Positions 54,538 through 63,472 of a stretch of 64,000 nt of DNA are shown piece after piece; within the stretch, counting starts at the first letter, position 1, and each line of letters begins with the position of its first letter. This stretch comes from Glutamicibacter nicotianae. GTDB lineage: Bacteria; Actinomycetota; Actinomycetes; Actinomycetales; Micrococcaceae. The translations under genes and the position numbers were made by a program. The DNA lies in assembly GCF_006539525.1 (NCBI RefSeq), contig NZ_BJNE01000004.1, positions 124,001 to 188,000 of the forward strand. Reading direction: 5' to 3'. The notes below the pieces were generated by a model. It searched no databases. It was not told the DNA's origin and saw only the letters and a list, made by a program, of their open reading frames with translations.

Positions 54538-55911
54538 ATGGCAGATCACAAGTTTGGATTCCGCACCCGCGCCCTGCATGCCGGAGGCACTCCCGATGCC
54601 GAGCATGGCTCACGCGCAGTGCCCATCTACCAGACCACGTCGTTCGTGTTCAAGGACGCTGACGATGCGGCCAACCTCTTTGCCCTGCAGAAGTACGGCA
54701 ACATCTACTCGCGCATCGGCAACCCGACCGTGGCGGCCTTCGAAGAGCGCATGGCTTCGCTGGAAGGCGGCATCGGCGCGGTAGCCACCGGTTCGGGCAT
54801 GGCCGCGGAATTCGTCACCTTCGCGGCGCTGGCCCAGGCCGGCGACCACATTGTGGCTTCCTCGAAGCTCTACGGCGGCACCATCACCCAGCTGGATGTC
54901 TCGCTGCGCCGTTTCGGCGTCAACACCACCTTCATCGATTCCAACGATCCAGCAGACTTCGAAGCCGCGATCCAGGAGAACACCAAGGCTGTCTACACCG
55001 AGGTGGTGGCCAACCCATCCGGCGACATCGCTGACCTGAAAGGCCTGGCCGAGGTGGCTCACCGCCACAACATCCCGCTGGTCGTGGATTCGACGCTCAC
55101 TCCCCCATACATCCTGCGCCCGATCGAGCACGGCGCGGATATCGTGATCCACTCGGCCACCAAGTTCATCGGCGGGCACGGCACCACCCTGGGCGGCGTG
55201 GTCATCGAGTCAGGCAAGTTCAACTGGGGCAACGGCAAGTTCCCCACCATGACCGAACCGGTAGCCAGCTACGGCAATGTCTCCTGGTGGGACAACTTCG
55301 GAGAGTACGGCTTCTTGACCAAGCTGCGCAGCGAGCAGCTGCGCGACTTCGGTCCGTCCCTTCCGGCCCAGTCGGCGTTCCAGCTGCTGCAGGGCCTGGA
55401 GACGCTGCCGCAGCGCATGGACAACCACCTGTCCAACGCCAAGCAGGTCGCTGCCTGGCTGGAATCCGATGAGCGCGTGACCTACGTGAACTACGCGGGG
55501 CTGGATTCCCACCCGCAGCACGAGCAGGCCAAGGAGCTGCTGCCCTTGGGCGTCGGCTCGGTCTTCAGCTTCGGCGTGAAGGGCGGACGCGAAGCCGGTG
55601 CGAAGTTCATCGAGGCCCTGCAGCTGGCCAGCCACCTGGCCAACATCGGCGATGCCCGCACCTTGGTGCTGCACCCGGCCTCCACCACGCACCAGCAGCT
55701 GAGCGCCGAGCAGCTGGTCTCCGCCGGCGTGCCAGAAGACTTGATCCGCTTGTCGGTAGGCCTGGAAGACGTCGAGGACATCCTTTGGGATCTGGACCAG
55801 GCATTAACTGCTTCGCAGGAAGCTATCGCCGGTTCCTCCGCCGAGTTCGAAGCACCGACCTATGACGGTTCCGCCTGTGCCTTGCCAACCGCTTCGAAGG
55901 GAGCAAACTAA
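54538..55911 (+). CDS. metY: O-acetylhomoserine sulfhydrylase
   Basis: 457 residues, PLP enzyme of the Cys/Met metabolism family. Joins sulfide to O-acetylhomoserine to make homocysteine. ALHAGGTPDAEHGSRAVPIY, QKYGNIYSRIGNPTVAAFEE, GSGMAAEFVTFAALAQAGDH, and PLP lysine Lys209 in VIHSATKFIGGHGTTLGG. The length, with the aromatic insert SYGNVSWWDNFGEYGFLTKL, is typical of MetY rather than MetB or MetZ. AAGGAG upstream of ATG. Under SAM riboswitch E and coupled by TAATG to a CoA-binding gene. Confidence 0.95.
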   Translation: MADHKFGFRTRALHAGGTPDAEHGSRAVPIYQTTSFVFKDADDAANLFALQKYGNIYSRIGNPTVAAFEERMASLEGGIGAVATGSGMAAEFVTFAALAQAGDHIVASSKLYGGTITQLDVSLRRFGVNTTFIDSNDPADFEAAIQENTKAVYTEVVANPSGDIADLKGLAEVAHRHNIPLVVDSTLTPPYILRPIEHGADIVIHSATKFIGGHGTTLGGVVIESGKFNWGNGKFPTMTEPVASYGNVSWWDNFGEYGFLTKLRSEQLRDFGPSLPAQSAFQLLQGLETLPQRMDNHLSNAKQVAAWLESDERVTYVNYAGLDSHPQHEQAKELLPLGVGSVFSFGVKGGREAGAKFIEALQLASHLANIGDARTLVLHPASTTHQQLSAEQLVSAGVPEDLIRLSVGLEDVEDILWDLDQALTASQEAIAGSSAEFEAPTYDGSACALPTASKGAN

Positions 55912-56405
55912 TGACTGCCGTTGAAACCACTTGGGAAGGCCCGGGAGCCGCGCAGCGCCTGGAGATCCTGCGCGGCACCAAGACCATCGCCATTGTCGGC
56001 GCCTCGAACAAGCCATCGCGCGCCAGCTATTTTGTGGCTACCTATCTGCTCTCCTCCTCCAAGTACAAGGTGTACTTCATCAATCCTGTACTCGATGAGA
56101 TCCTGGGCCAGCCGGTATACAAGTCGCTGGCTGATCTTCCGGAAACCCCGGATCTGGTGGAGGTCTTCCGCAAGCATGATGATCTGCCCGGTGTCCTGGA
56201 CGAGGCCCTGGCCGTGGGCGCGAAGACCCTGTGGCTGCAGCTGGGTTCCTGGCACGAGGAAGTGGCACATCATGCCGAGGCCGCAGGCATGAACGTGGTC
56301 ATGGACCGCTGCGTGAAGATCGAGCACGCCCGCTTCCACGGCGGTTTGCGCCTGGCCGGATTCAACACCGGCGTGATTTCCTCCAAGCGCCAGGTCCTCG
56401 CCTAG
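55911..56405 (+). CDS. CoA-binding domain protein coupled to metY
   Basis: 164 residues. Rossmann CoA-binding fold: TKTIAIVGASNKPSRASYFV, YKVYFINPVLDEILGQPVYK, DLVEVFRKHDDLPGVLDEAL, KTLWLQLGSWHEEVAHHAEA, VVMDRCVKIEHARFHGGLRL and a family C-terminus AGFNTGVISSKRQ. The conserved Cys lies in MDRCVKIEH. The ATG overlaps the metY stop, so expression is tied to sulfide assimilation and to SAM. Function unknown; a role in thiol or acyl-CoA handling is only a guess. Paralogue at 23933 lacks the C-terminal extension. Confidence 0.9.
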   Translation: MTAVETTWEGPGAAQRLEILRGTKTIAIVGASNKPSRASYFVATYLLSSSKYKVYFINPVLDEILGQPVYKSLADLPETPDLVEVFRKHDDLPGVLDEALAVGAKTLWLQLGSWHEEVAHHAEAAGMNVVMDRCVKIEHARFHGGLRLAGFNTGVISSKRQVLA

Positions 56406-56429
56406 GAAATCCTGAACTCCAACTAATGG

Positions 56430-56466
56430 GTGCATGCAACATCCCGTTGCATGCACTCATTTTTGT
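56430..56466 (+). terminator. Terminator after metY operon
   Basis: 11-bp perfect stem (56430-56440 with 56446-56456), loop atccc, followed by TCATTTTTG. It ends the metY-CoA-binding transcript. Confidence 0.85.
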
Positions 56467-56635
56467 TCGGAACAGCTCCATAGTTTCCGTGAAGGCCAAC
56501 GGGACTGGGCTTTTCCCGCTGCGCATTCGGCAGGAACGTACAGTTCACCGGAGCAATCATGCGCGATGCAATTTCCTCAATTCCCCCAAAACCCACTCAA
56601 AACCAAATAAAGCCAAAAATTCTCCACATTTTCAC

Positions 56636-56689
56636 TTGACGATGCCACACAATCGGGCATAAAGTCATGGAAACACAGATCAATGTGTT
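56636..56689 (+). promoter_or_regulatory. fru operon promoter and candidate DeoR operator
   Basis: TTGACG (56636-56641) and CATAAA (56658-56663), 16 bases apart, resemble -35 and -10 boxes. Just past the expected start point AACACA (56672-56677) and TGTGTT (56684-56689) form a perfect inverted repeat, a plausible site for the DeoR-type repressor encoded next. The remaining 56467-56635 shows nothing recognisable. Confidence 0.5.
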
Positions 56690-56718
56690 GCACGTCATGA
56701 GGAATTGCGGAGGCATGA

Positions 56719-57495
56719 ATGTTCGCCGAAGAACGACACCGGCTGATCGTTGAGCAGCTGGAAGCTGACGGGAAAGTAACCGTCGCCCAGCTCGCGCAGC
56801 GCTTCGACATCACCCGGGAAACCGTGCGGCGGGATCTGGCCCTGATGGAATCCGAGAACTACCTGCGCCGCGTCCACGGCGGAGCGGTCACCATCACCGA
56901 GGCCAGCACCCGCGAGGAAAGCTACGTGGTGCGCACCGCCATCCATTCAGAGTCCAAGGCCCGCATCGCCCAGCGCGCGCTGAGCCTGCTGCCGGTCTCC
57001 GACGCCTCAGTCATCATCGACGCGGGAACCACCACGGAAATCCTGGCCGAACGCATGCTCAAGAGCACCGCGGGCACCGGACTGGTGGTCATCACGCACG
57101 CCCTGCCCATCGCCGCTGCCCTGGTCCACAGCCCGGATATCGCCTTGGAGCTGATCGGCGGGCGGGTCCGCGGCATCACCGGCGCCTCCAGCGGAGCCCG
57201 CACCGTGCAGGAATACTCCCAGTACCGGGCGGACATAGCCTTCATCGGCACCAACGGGCTGCATGCAGGATTCGGCCTGAGCACCCCGGACCCGCTGGAA
57301 GCCGCCGTCAAGCGCGCCCTGGTCGCCAGCGCCCGCCGCGTGGTGCTGCTGGCCGACGGATCCAAATTCGACCAGGAAACCCTGGTCTGCTTTGCCCGGT
57401 TTGAAGACATCGACACACTGGTCACCGACCAGCAGCCCGGCGAGGAGCTCGCTGCCGCGCTGGAAGCCGCGGATGTCGAGGTGGTGATCGCATGA
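56719..57495 (+). CDS. fruR: DeoR-family regulator of the fructose operon
   Basis: 258 residues. N-terminal DeoR helix-turn-helix (FAEERHRLIVEQLEADGKVT, DITRETVRRDLALMESENYL, RRVHGGAV), then the sugar-phosphate effector domain: SVIIDAGTTTEILAERML, VVITHALPIAAALVHSPDIA, ELIGGRVRGITGASSG, VVLLADGSKFDQETLVCFAR. Likely senses fructose-1-phosphate or fructose-1,6-bisphosphate and represses its own operon. GGAGG six bases before ATG 56719; stop overlaps the fruK start. Confidence 0.92.
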   Translation: MFAEERHRLIVEQLEADGKVTVAQLAQRFDITRETVRRDLALMESENYLRRVHGGAVTITEASTREESYVVRTAIHSESKARIAQRALSLLPVSDASVIIDAGTTTEILAERMLKSTAGTGLVVITHALPIAAALVHSPDIALELIGGRVRGITGASSGARTVQEYSQYRADIAFIGTNGLHAGFGLSTPDPLEAAVKRALVASARRVVLLADGSKFDQETLVCFARFEDIDTLVTDQQPGEELAAALEAADVEVVIA

Positions 57496-58472
57496 TCATC
57501 ACGCTGACCGCCAATCCGGCACTGGACAAAACCATCGAGCTGGGCGAGCCGCTGGCTCCCGGTGCCGTGCAGCGCGCTGTGGCCAGCCATGTCCAGGCGG
57601 CAGGCAAGGGAGTGAACGTCTCGCGCGCCATCGCCGCGGCGGGTGGCGCCACCTTGGCCGTGCTGCCCGGAGCCAGCACCGACCCGCTGGTCACCGCGCT
57701 GGCCCACGACCAGCTGGCTCACCGGAACCTGCCGATCGCCGAAGCGCTGCGCACCAACACCACCCTGACCGATCCCGATGGCACCACCACCAAGATCAAT
57801 GAGCCAGGTCCCGCCCTTGATGCGCAGCAGCTGGCCGAGCTCGGCGAGCTGGTCGCCGAAGCGGCCGCCGGCGCCAGCTGGCTGGTGATGGCCGGCTCGC
57901 TGCCGCCGGGAGTTCCCGCCGGCTTCTATGCGCAGCTGACCTCAAAATTGCGCGCGGCCTTGGGCGCAAAGTGCCCGAAGATCGCCGTGGACACTTCCGG
58001 CGCACCGCTGCTCGAGCTCTTTGCCCACGGCCAGCAGCACATCCCAGACCTGGTCAAGCCCAACGCCGAGGAACTGGCGCAGCTGGCTGGCGGCCACAGC
58101 GAAGCGGCACTGGAAGGCTCCATCGAGCTGGCCGCCAGCTGCGCGCAGCAGCTGCTGGACCGGGGCGCCGGCGCGGTGCTGGCCACGCTCGGGGCACAGG
58201 GCGCGCTGCTGGTCACCAAGCAGGGCGCCTGGCATGGTTCGCACACCCCGATCATCCCGCGCAGCACCGTGGGGGCTGGCGATTCCTCGCTGGCCGGCTA
58301 CCTGCTGGCCGATGCCGCTGGGGCCAGCGCCCCTGAACGGCTGAGAAACGCCGTCGCCTACGGAGCTGCGGCAACGCAGCTGCCTGGCTCCACCATCCCG
58401 ACAGAATCCGATCTCACCGCTGGCGCCGTAACCGTCAGCGAACTTACCTCAACGCAAGGAACCGAGTCATGA
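57492..58472 (+). CDS. fruK: 1-phosphofructokinase
   Basis: 326 residues, PfkB/ribokinase fold. Phosphorylates fructose-1-phosphate to fructose-1,6-bisphosphate. MIITLTANPALDKTIELGEP, AGKGVNVSRAIAAAGG, WLVMAGSLPPGVP, DLVKPNAEELAQLAGGHSEA and the anion hole/catalytic base GAGDSS at 261-266 (Asp264). Starts within the fruR stop (ATGATC) and its stop overlaps the EIIABC gene. The operon makes it specific for fructose-1-phosphate rather than tagatose-6-phosphate. Confidence 0.95.
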   Translation: MIITLTANPALDKTIELGEPLAPGAVQRAVASHVQAAGKGVNVSRAIAAAGGATLAVLPGASTDPLVTALAHDQLAHRNLPIAEALRTNTTLTDPDGTTTKINEPGPALDAQQLAELGELVAEAAAGASWLVMAGSLPPGVPAGFYAQLTSKLRAALGAKCPKIAVDTSGAPLLELFAHGQQHIPDLVKPNAEELAQLAGGHSEAALEGSIELAASCAQQLLDRGAGAVLATLGAQGALLVTKQGAWHGSHTPIIPRSTVGAGDSSLAGYLLADAAGASAPERLRNAVAYGAAATQLPGSTIPTESDLTAGAVTVSELTSTQGTES

Positions 58473-60484
58473 GTGAACTAATCACCGCAGAGCTCGTGCT
58501 GCTCGACGCCGACCTGGGCAACAGCACGAGCGAGGTCATCGAGCAGCTGGCCCTGCTGGTGGCCAACCAGGGGCGCGCCACCGATGCCGCCGCACTGGCC
58601 GCCGATGCCAAGGCCCGCGAAGCCAAGACCGCGACCGGGGTGCCCGGCGGCATCGCCATCCCGCACTGCCGTTCGGCAGCGGTCACCGAACCGACCCTGG
58701 CCATGGTCCGGCTGGCCCCGCCGGTGGACTTCGGCGCGAAGGACGGCGAAGCCGACCTGGTGTTCTTCATTGCCGCCCCGGACGGCGCCGACCAGGCCCA
58801 CCTCAAGCTGCTCTCCAAGCTGGCCCGCGCGCTGGTGAAGAAGCCGTTCACCGCTTCGCTGCGCGAAGCAGGCAGCGAAGCGGAGATCGTCGAGCTGATC
58901 CGCGCCGTGGTCTCCGACGCTCCTGCGGTCTCCGTCCCCTCCGCTTCCCCGGCTTCCAGCCCTGCCGCCGCACCGGCCGCTGCGGCCGTTGCCAAGAAGA
59001 AGATCATTGCGGTCACCGCCTGCCCTACCGGCATTGCCCACACCTACATGGCCGCCGATTCGCTGGCCCAGGCCGCCGGCGAAATGGGTGTCGACTTCGC
59101 GGTGGAAACCCAGGGCTCCTCGGGTTCCACCCCGCTGGATCCGGCGGTCATCGAAGCCGCCGACGCAGTGATTTTCGCGGTGGACGTGGATGTGCGCGAC
59201 CGCGGCCGCTTTGCGGGCAAGCCGGTGATCCAGGTTCCGGTCAAGCGCGGCATCGACGAACCGGCGAAGCTCATCAATGACGCCATCGCCGCCTCCGAAG
59301 ACCCCAAGGCGGCCCGGGTTCCGGCTGGTGCCGCCGCGTCCAGCGAGGAATCAGCGGGCAGCGAATCCTTCGGCGCAGGCCTGAAGCGCGCGCTGCTCAC
59401 CGGCGTCTCCTACATGATCCCGTTCGTCGCCGGCGGCGGTCTGCTCATCGCGCTGGGCTTCCTGCTCGGCGGATACGCCATCACCGATGTAGCAGACCAA
59501 TACTTGACCGAGAATACGCTGTTCAACTTGCCGGAAGCCGGCTTGCTTGCCTACCTCGGTGCGGTGGCGTTCAAGATCGGCGGACTGTCCATGGGCTTCC
59601 TGGTCCCAGCGCTGGCCGGTTACATCGCCTACGCCTACGCCGACCGTCCGGGCATCGCCCCGGGCTTCACCGCGGGTGCCGTGGCCGGCTTCATGGGAGC
59701 CGGATTCATTGGCGGCATCGTCGGCGGTATCATCGCCGGCCTGGCCTGCCGCTGGATCAATTCCTGGACCGTGCCGCGCTGGCTGCGCGGGCTGATGCCA
59801 GTGGTCATCGTGCCGTTGCTTGGTTCCATTATCGCTTCGGGCTTGATGTTCCTGTTCCTCGGCGGTCCGATCGCCCAGCTCACCGAAGCCCTCAATGGCT
59901 GGCTCTCGGGCATGTCCGGCACCGCGGCAGCTATCCTCGGCCTGATCCTGGGCCTGATGATGGCCATCGATTTGGGCGGACCGGTCAACAAGGTCGCTTA
60001 CTCCTTCGCGGTAGCCGGCTTGGGTGCCGGCTCGGTGGCCGAGAACCCGGCCCCGCTGATGATCATGGCCGCCGTGATGGCCGCCGGCATGGTTCCGCCG
60101 CTGGCGATGGCCCTGGCCACCGCCGTCTCCCCGAAGCTGTTCACCGGGGCGGAACGCGAAAACGGCAAGGCGGCCTGGCTGCTGGGCGCCGCCTTCATTT
60201 CCGAAGGCGCTATCCCCTTCGCCGCGGCCGACCCGCTGCGCGTCATCCCGGCTTCCATGGTGGGCGCCGGGGTCACCGGCTCGCTGATCATGAGCTTCGA
60301 TGTGCTCTCCCAGGCACCGCACGGCGGCATCTTCGTCTTCTTCGCCATGGATAACACCTGGCCGATGTTCCTGCTGGCCACCGTCATCGGTACTCTGGTT
60401 TCCGCGGCGCTGGTGATCGTCCTGAAGAAATATGTCCGCAAGGCCCCCGCGGGAGCCGTTGAAGAGGCAAAGGCCGCAGCATGA
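58469..60484 (+). CDS. fruA: PTS fructose transporter EIIABC
   Basis: 671 residues, three fused domains. EIIA 1-150 with phospho-His66 in GIAIPHCRSA; Ala/Pro/Ser linker; EIIB from ~175 with phospho-Cys185 in VTACPTGIAHTYMAADSLAQ; EIIC ~305-660 with eight or more membrane helices (SYMIPFVAGGGLLIALGFLL, GFLVPALAGYIAYAYADRPG, MMAIDLGGPVNKVAYSFAVA). Imports fructose as fructose-1-phosphate. Overlaps fruK upstream and ptsI downstream by 4 bases each. Confidence 0.96.
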   Translation: MSELITAELVLLDADLGNSTSEVIEQLALLVANQGRATDAAALAADAKAREAKTATGVPGGIAIPHCRSAAVTEPTLAMVRLAPPVDFGAKDGEADLVFFIAAPDGADQAHLKLLSKLARALVKKPFTASLREAGSEAEIVELIRAVVSDAPAVSVPSASPASSPAAAPAAAAVAKKKIIAVTACPTGIAHTYMAADSLAQAAGEMGVDFAVETQGSSGSTPLDPAVIEAADAVIFAVDVDVRDRGRFAGKPVIQVPVKRGIDEPAKLINDAIAASEDPKAARVPAGAAASSEESAGSESFGAGLKRALLTGVSYMIPFVAGGGLLIALGFLLGGYAITDVADQYLTENTLFNLPEAGLLAYLGAVAFKIGGLSMGFLVPALAGYIAYAYADRPGIAPGFTAGAVAGFMGAGFIGGIVGGIIAGLACRWINSWTVPRWLRGLMPVVIVPLLGSIIASGLMFLFLGGPIAQLTEALNGWLSGMSGTAAAILGLILGLMMAIDLGGPVNKVAYSFAVAGLGAGSVAENPAPLMIMAAVMAAGMVPPLAMALATAVSPKLFTGAERENGKAAWLLGAAFISEGAIPFAAADPLRVIPASMVGAGVTGSLIMSFDVLSQAPHGGIFVFFAMDNTWPMFLLATVIGTLVSAALVIVLKKYVRKAPAGAVEEAKAAA

Positions 60485-62163
60485 GCCAGGCATTCACCGG
60501 AGTAGGCGTCAGCGCCGGACGGGTCATCGGATCCGTGCGCCGCATGCCCGAACCGATCCTCCCGCCCGCAGACGGCGCCCCTTTGCCGGCAGGCTCCAGC
60601 CCGGAAGCCGAGGCCGAGCGCCTGGCCGCGGCCGCGCAAGCGGTTGCCGCGCAGCTCAAGGAGCGCGCGGCGCAGGCCACGGGCGATGCCCAAGCGGTGC
60701 TCAAGGCCACCGCGCTGATGGCCAGCGACCGCACCCTGCTCAAGTCCGCCACCAAGCTGGTCGCCTCCGGCACCTGCGCCGAATCGGCCATCTGGGAGGC
60801 CGCCGATGCGGTGGCCACGCAGCTGTCGGCCCTCGGCGGCTACATGGCCGAACGCGCCGGGGACGTGCTCGACGTGCGCGCCCGCATCGTCGCGCAGCTG
60901 CGCGGCGTGCCCGCACCGGGCATCCCCGACTCGGATGAGCCGTTCATCCTGGCCGCGGTGGACCTGGCTCCGGCCGATACCGCGACATTGGATCCGGCGA
61001 AGGTGCTGGCGCTGGTCACCTCCGATGGCGGGCCGCAATCGCATACCGCCATCATCGCCCGCTCGCTGGGCCTTCCGGCCGTCGTGGCGGCGCCCGGCAC
61101 CACCGCGCTGGCCGATGGGGACCAGGTCTTCGTCGACGGCATCGACGGGCTGGTCATCGCCGATCCCGGAGCAGCCGAAGAGCACCTGGCCGCCACCTAC
61201 GCCAACCGCGAGGAGCTGCCGGAGTTTTCCGGCAACGGCCAGCTTTCTGACGGGCACCATGTCCCGCTGCTGGCCAATGTGGGCAGCGGCGTCGACGCGC
61301 AGCTGGCAGCCGCGGCGGGAGCCGAGGGCGTGGGCCTGCTGCGCACCGAATTCTGCTTCTTGGGCAAGGACAAGGAACCGACCCGCGAAGAGCAGGTCGA
61401 AGCCTACGGTGCGGTGTTCGCCGCCTTCGGCGGCCGGAAGGTCGTGGTGCGCACACTGGATGCCGGGGCCGACAAGCCGCTGCCGTTCCTGACCGATGCC
61501 AGCGAGCCGAACCCCGCCCTGGGCGTGCGCGGCTACCGCACGACCCTTGCCAGCCCCGGTGTGCTCGAACGCCAGCTCGAAGCCATCGCGCAAGCCGCCA
61601 GCGAGCACCAGGCCGAGGTCTGGGTGATGGCGCCGATGATTTCCATTCCATCCGAAGCGCAGCAGTTCGCGCAGCTTGCCAAGGCAGCCGGGCTGGCCAC
61701 CGCCGGGACGATGATCGAGGTCCCTTCGGCGGCCATGCTGTCAGGCCAGATCCTGCAGCGCTGCGATTTCGTCTCCATCGGCACCAATGACCTGACCCAG
61801 TACACCATGGCGGCGGACCGCCAGCTCGGTGCCCTGGCCGAGCTCAACGATCCCTGGCAGCCGGCAGTGCTGCACATGGTGGCCGCCACCGCCGCCGGTG
61901 CCAAGGCAGCTGGTGGCAAGCCGGTTGGCGTGTGCGGCGAGGCCGCCGCCGACCCGGCCCTGGCAGTGGTGCTGGTGGGGCTGGGCGTGAGCACCCTGTC
62001 CATGAACAAGCGTGCCTTGGCACCGGTCGCCGCGGTGCTGCGCACCGTGGATTTGGCCACCGCACAGCGCCTGGCCCAGCTGGCCCTGGACGCCGAGTCC
62101 GCCGAGGCGGCACGCAGTGCCGTGCGCGCGCAATTGGGCGAGCTGGACCGCTTTGGCCTCTAG
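60481..62163 (+). CDS. ptsI: PTS enzyme I
   Basis: 560 residues, normal length. Transfers phosphate from PEP to HPr. Phospho-His188 in SDGGPQSHTAIIARSLGLPA; PEP-binding barrel with GVGLLRTEFCFLGKDKEPTR, GVRGYRTTLASPGVLERQLE, VSIGTNDLTQYTMAADRQLG, and the catalytic Cys in PVGVCGEAAADP. Translationally coupled to fruA (ATGAGC overlap). Being inside the fructose operon implies that general PTS capacity rises only when fructose is present. Confidence 0.96.
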   Translation: MSQAFTGVGVSAGRVIGSVRRMPEPILPPADGAPLPAGSSPEAEAERLAAAAQAVAAQLKERAAQATGDAQAVLKATALMASDRTLLKSATKLVASGTCAESAIWEAADAVATQLSALGGYMAERAGDVLDVRARIVAQLRGVPAPGIPDSDEPFILAAVDLAPADTATLDPAKVLALVTSDGGPQSHTAIIARSLGLPAVVAAPGTTALADGDQVFVDGIDGLVIADPGAAEEHLAATYANREELPEFSGNGQLSDGHHVPLLANVGSGVDAQLAAAAGAEGVGLLRTEFCFLGKDKEPTREEQVEAYGAVFAAFGGRKVVVRTLDAGADKPLPFLTDASEPNPALGVRGYRTTLASPGVLERQLEAIAQAASEHQAEVWVMAPMISIPSEAQQFAQLAKAAGLATAGTMIEVPSAAMLSGQILQRCDFVSIGTNDLTQYTMAADRQLGALAELNDPWQPAVLHMVAATAAGAKAAGGKPVGVCGEAAADPALAVVLVGLGVSTLSMNKRALAPVAAVLRTVDLATAQRLAQLALDAESAEAARSAVRAQLGELDRFGL

Positions 62164-62215
62164 GCCCCCGGAATTTACCGCAATCAACCATTTACGAGAA
62201 CCTGAAGGAGCCATC

Positions 62216-62494
62216 ATGGCAGAACGTACAGCAATCATCGGAAGCCGCGTCGGACTGCATGCCCGCCCGGCAGCCATCTTCGCCGAGGCCGCGGCCGAAG
62301 CGCCCGTTGAGGTCACCATCGCCCACGAGGGCGAACCCGCCGACGAGGCGCTGGACGCGTCCAGCATCCTCTCGCTGATGGGCCTGGGCGCGGAATACGG
62401 TTCCACCGTCGTGCTGCGGGCCGAGGGAGAAGGGGCCGAGGCCGTCCTGGAGCAGCTGGCCGCCATCCTGGAAACCGACCACGACGCCGAGTAG
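62216..62494 (+). CDS. ptsH: HPr phosphocarrier protein
   Basis: 92 residues. IIGSRVGLHARPAAIFAEAA has phospho-His15 and Arg17; DASSILSLMGLGAEYGSTVV holds Ser50 at the position of the regulatory Ser46 of low-GC Gram-positives, but the preceding Lys is replaced by Ser. Passes phosphate from EI to EIIA of FruA. GAAGGAG six bases before ATG 62216. Last gene of the operon, followed by a terminator. Confidence 0.95.
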   Translation: MAERTAIIGSRVGLHARPAAIFAEAAAEAPVEVTIAHEGEPADEALDASSILSLMGLGAEYGSTVVLRAEGEGAEAVLEQLAAILETDHDAE

Positions 62495-62507
62495 TTTCCA
62501 GCGGTTT

Positions 62508-62547
62508 CCCGGGGATCATGCGCCATCGCATGGTCCCCGGTTTCTTT
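62508..62547 (+). terminator. Terminator after ptsH
   Basis: Thirteen-pair stem from CCGGGGA (62509-62515) with TCCCCGG (62534-62540), extended by TCATGC/GCATGG with one wobble, followed by TTTCTTT. Ends the fru operon. Confidence 0.88.
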
Positions 62548-62699
62548 GAATCCCGCTCATTGGTGATTTGAACTCAATCACTGGATATGCCCCTAATTAG
62601 AAGGAGGGGCTCGGCGCGGGAGCTGGCGGTTCCGCCGCCATATGTTCAAGGGCAAGCATCCTTCGGGACATTGAATCTGCGTGGCACTAGACTCAGCAC

Positions 62700-63287
62700 A
62701 TGGCAATTGACAAAAGTGGCCAAGGGGCCCAATTACGCGAGTATCTGAACGATGCCCGCGAAGCAATCTTGTGGAAATGCGAAGGATTGAGCGATGCCCA
62801 AGCACGGACGCCGCTGACAGCAACAGGCACCCACGTCATGGGGTTGCTGCTTCATCTGGCCGTCACCGAAGCCGGGTACTTCATCGAATGCCTTGGGCAG
62901 AAGATTGAGAATCCCCTGATCCGAGACATCATGGCAGACGATGACGCCCAGGCCGATTTCCGTCCGCCGTCGAATATGACCTTGACTGATGCCATGAATC
63001 TGTACCGTGAGGCAACCAGCGCAGCCGATGAGGTTCTGGATCATTCTGAACTGAATTCCCCTGCCGTTGTTCCATGGTGGGGAACGCATCGGCACACGAC
63101 TGTAGAGCGTCTCTTGATCCATATGATCGCCGAGTCCCATCGCCATGCAGGTCACATGGACATCGTGCGCGAGCAATTGGACGGGTTCGTCGGGTTGCGC
63201 CCCGCAGCTCCCAACATCCCAGATCTGACGCCCGCACAGTGGGACGAAGAACGCTTGCGGCTGCGCGGAATTGCCGACAACGCATAA
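62700..63287 (+). CDS. DinB-family (DUF664) protein
   Basis: 195 residues. QLREYLNDAREAILWKCEGL, GTHVMGLLLHLAVTEAGYFI (first His), and LLIHMIAESHRHAGHMDIVR (later His residues) make the three-histidine metal site of DinB/YfiT-like proteins. Middle segment DHSELNSPAVVPWWGTHRHT matches the DUF664 subgroup. Possible mycothiol-dependent transferase, not proven. Only weak RBS before ATG. Monocistronic; no relation visible to the fru operon. Confidence 0.88.
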   Translation: MAIDKSGQGAQLREYLNDAREAILWKCEGLSDAQARTPLTATGTHVMGLLLHLAVTEAGYFIECLGQKIENPLIRDIMADDDAQADFRPPSNMTLTDAMNLYREATSAADEVLDHSELNSPAVVPWWGTHRHTTVERLLIHMIAESHRHAGHMDIVREQLDGFVGLRPAAPNIPDLTPAQWDEERLRLRGIADNA

Positions 63288-63472
63288 CTCGTCAACAACC
63301 GGCTGGTCTTGCCTAGAGCAGGAATACCCAGCCGGCAGCTGATGGTTTTCAGATGAGACCGCTGGCAAATCCCATACTGACCACCACGGGTGAAGGCCGC
63401 GACCCATCGCTGGCCATGACGACGTAGCAACTCTCGATTGCCATGTTCTGCTAACGGAAGCAACGCTCAACG

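Noticed and set aside
59351-61608. Long antisense frames under fruA and ptsI
   Set aside because: Mirror frames of high-GC codons; EIIABC and EI motifs on the plus strand are unmistakable.
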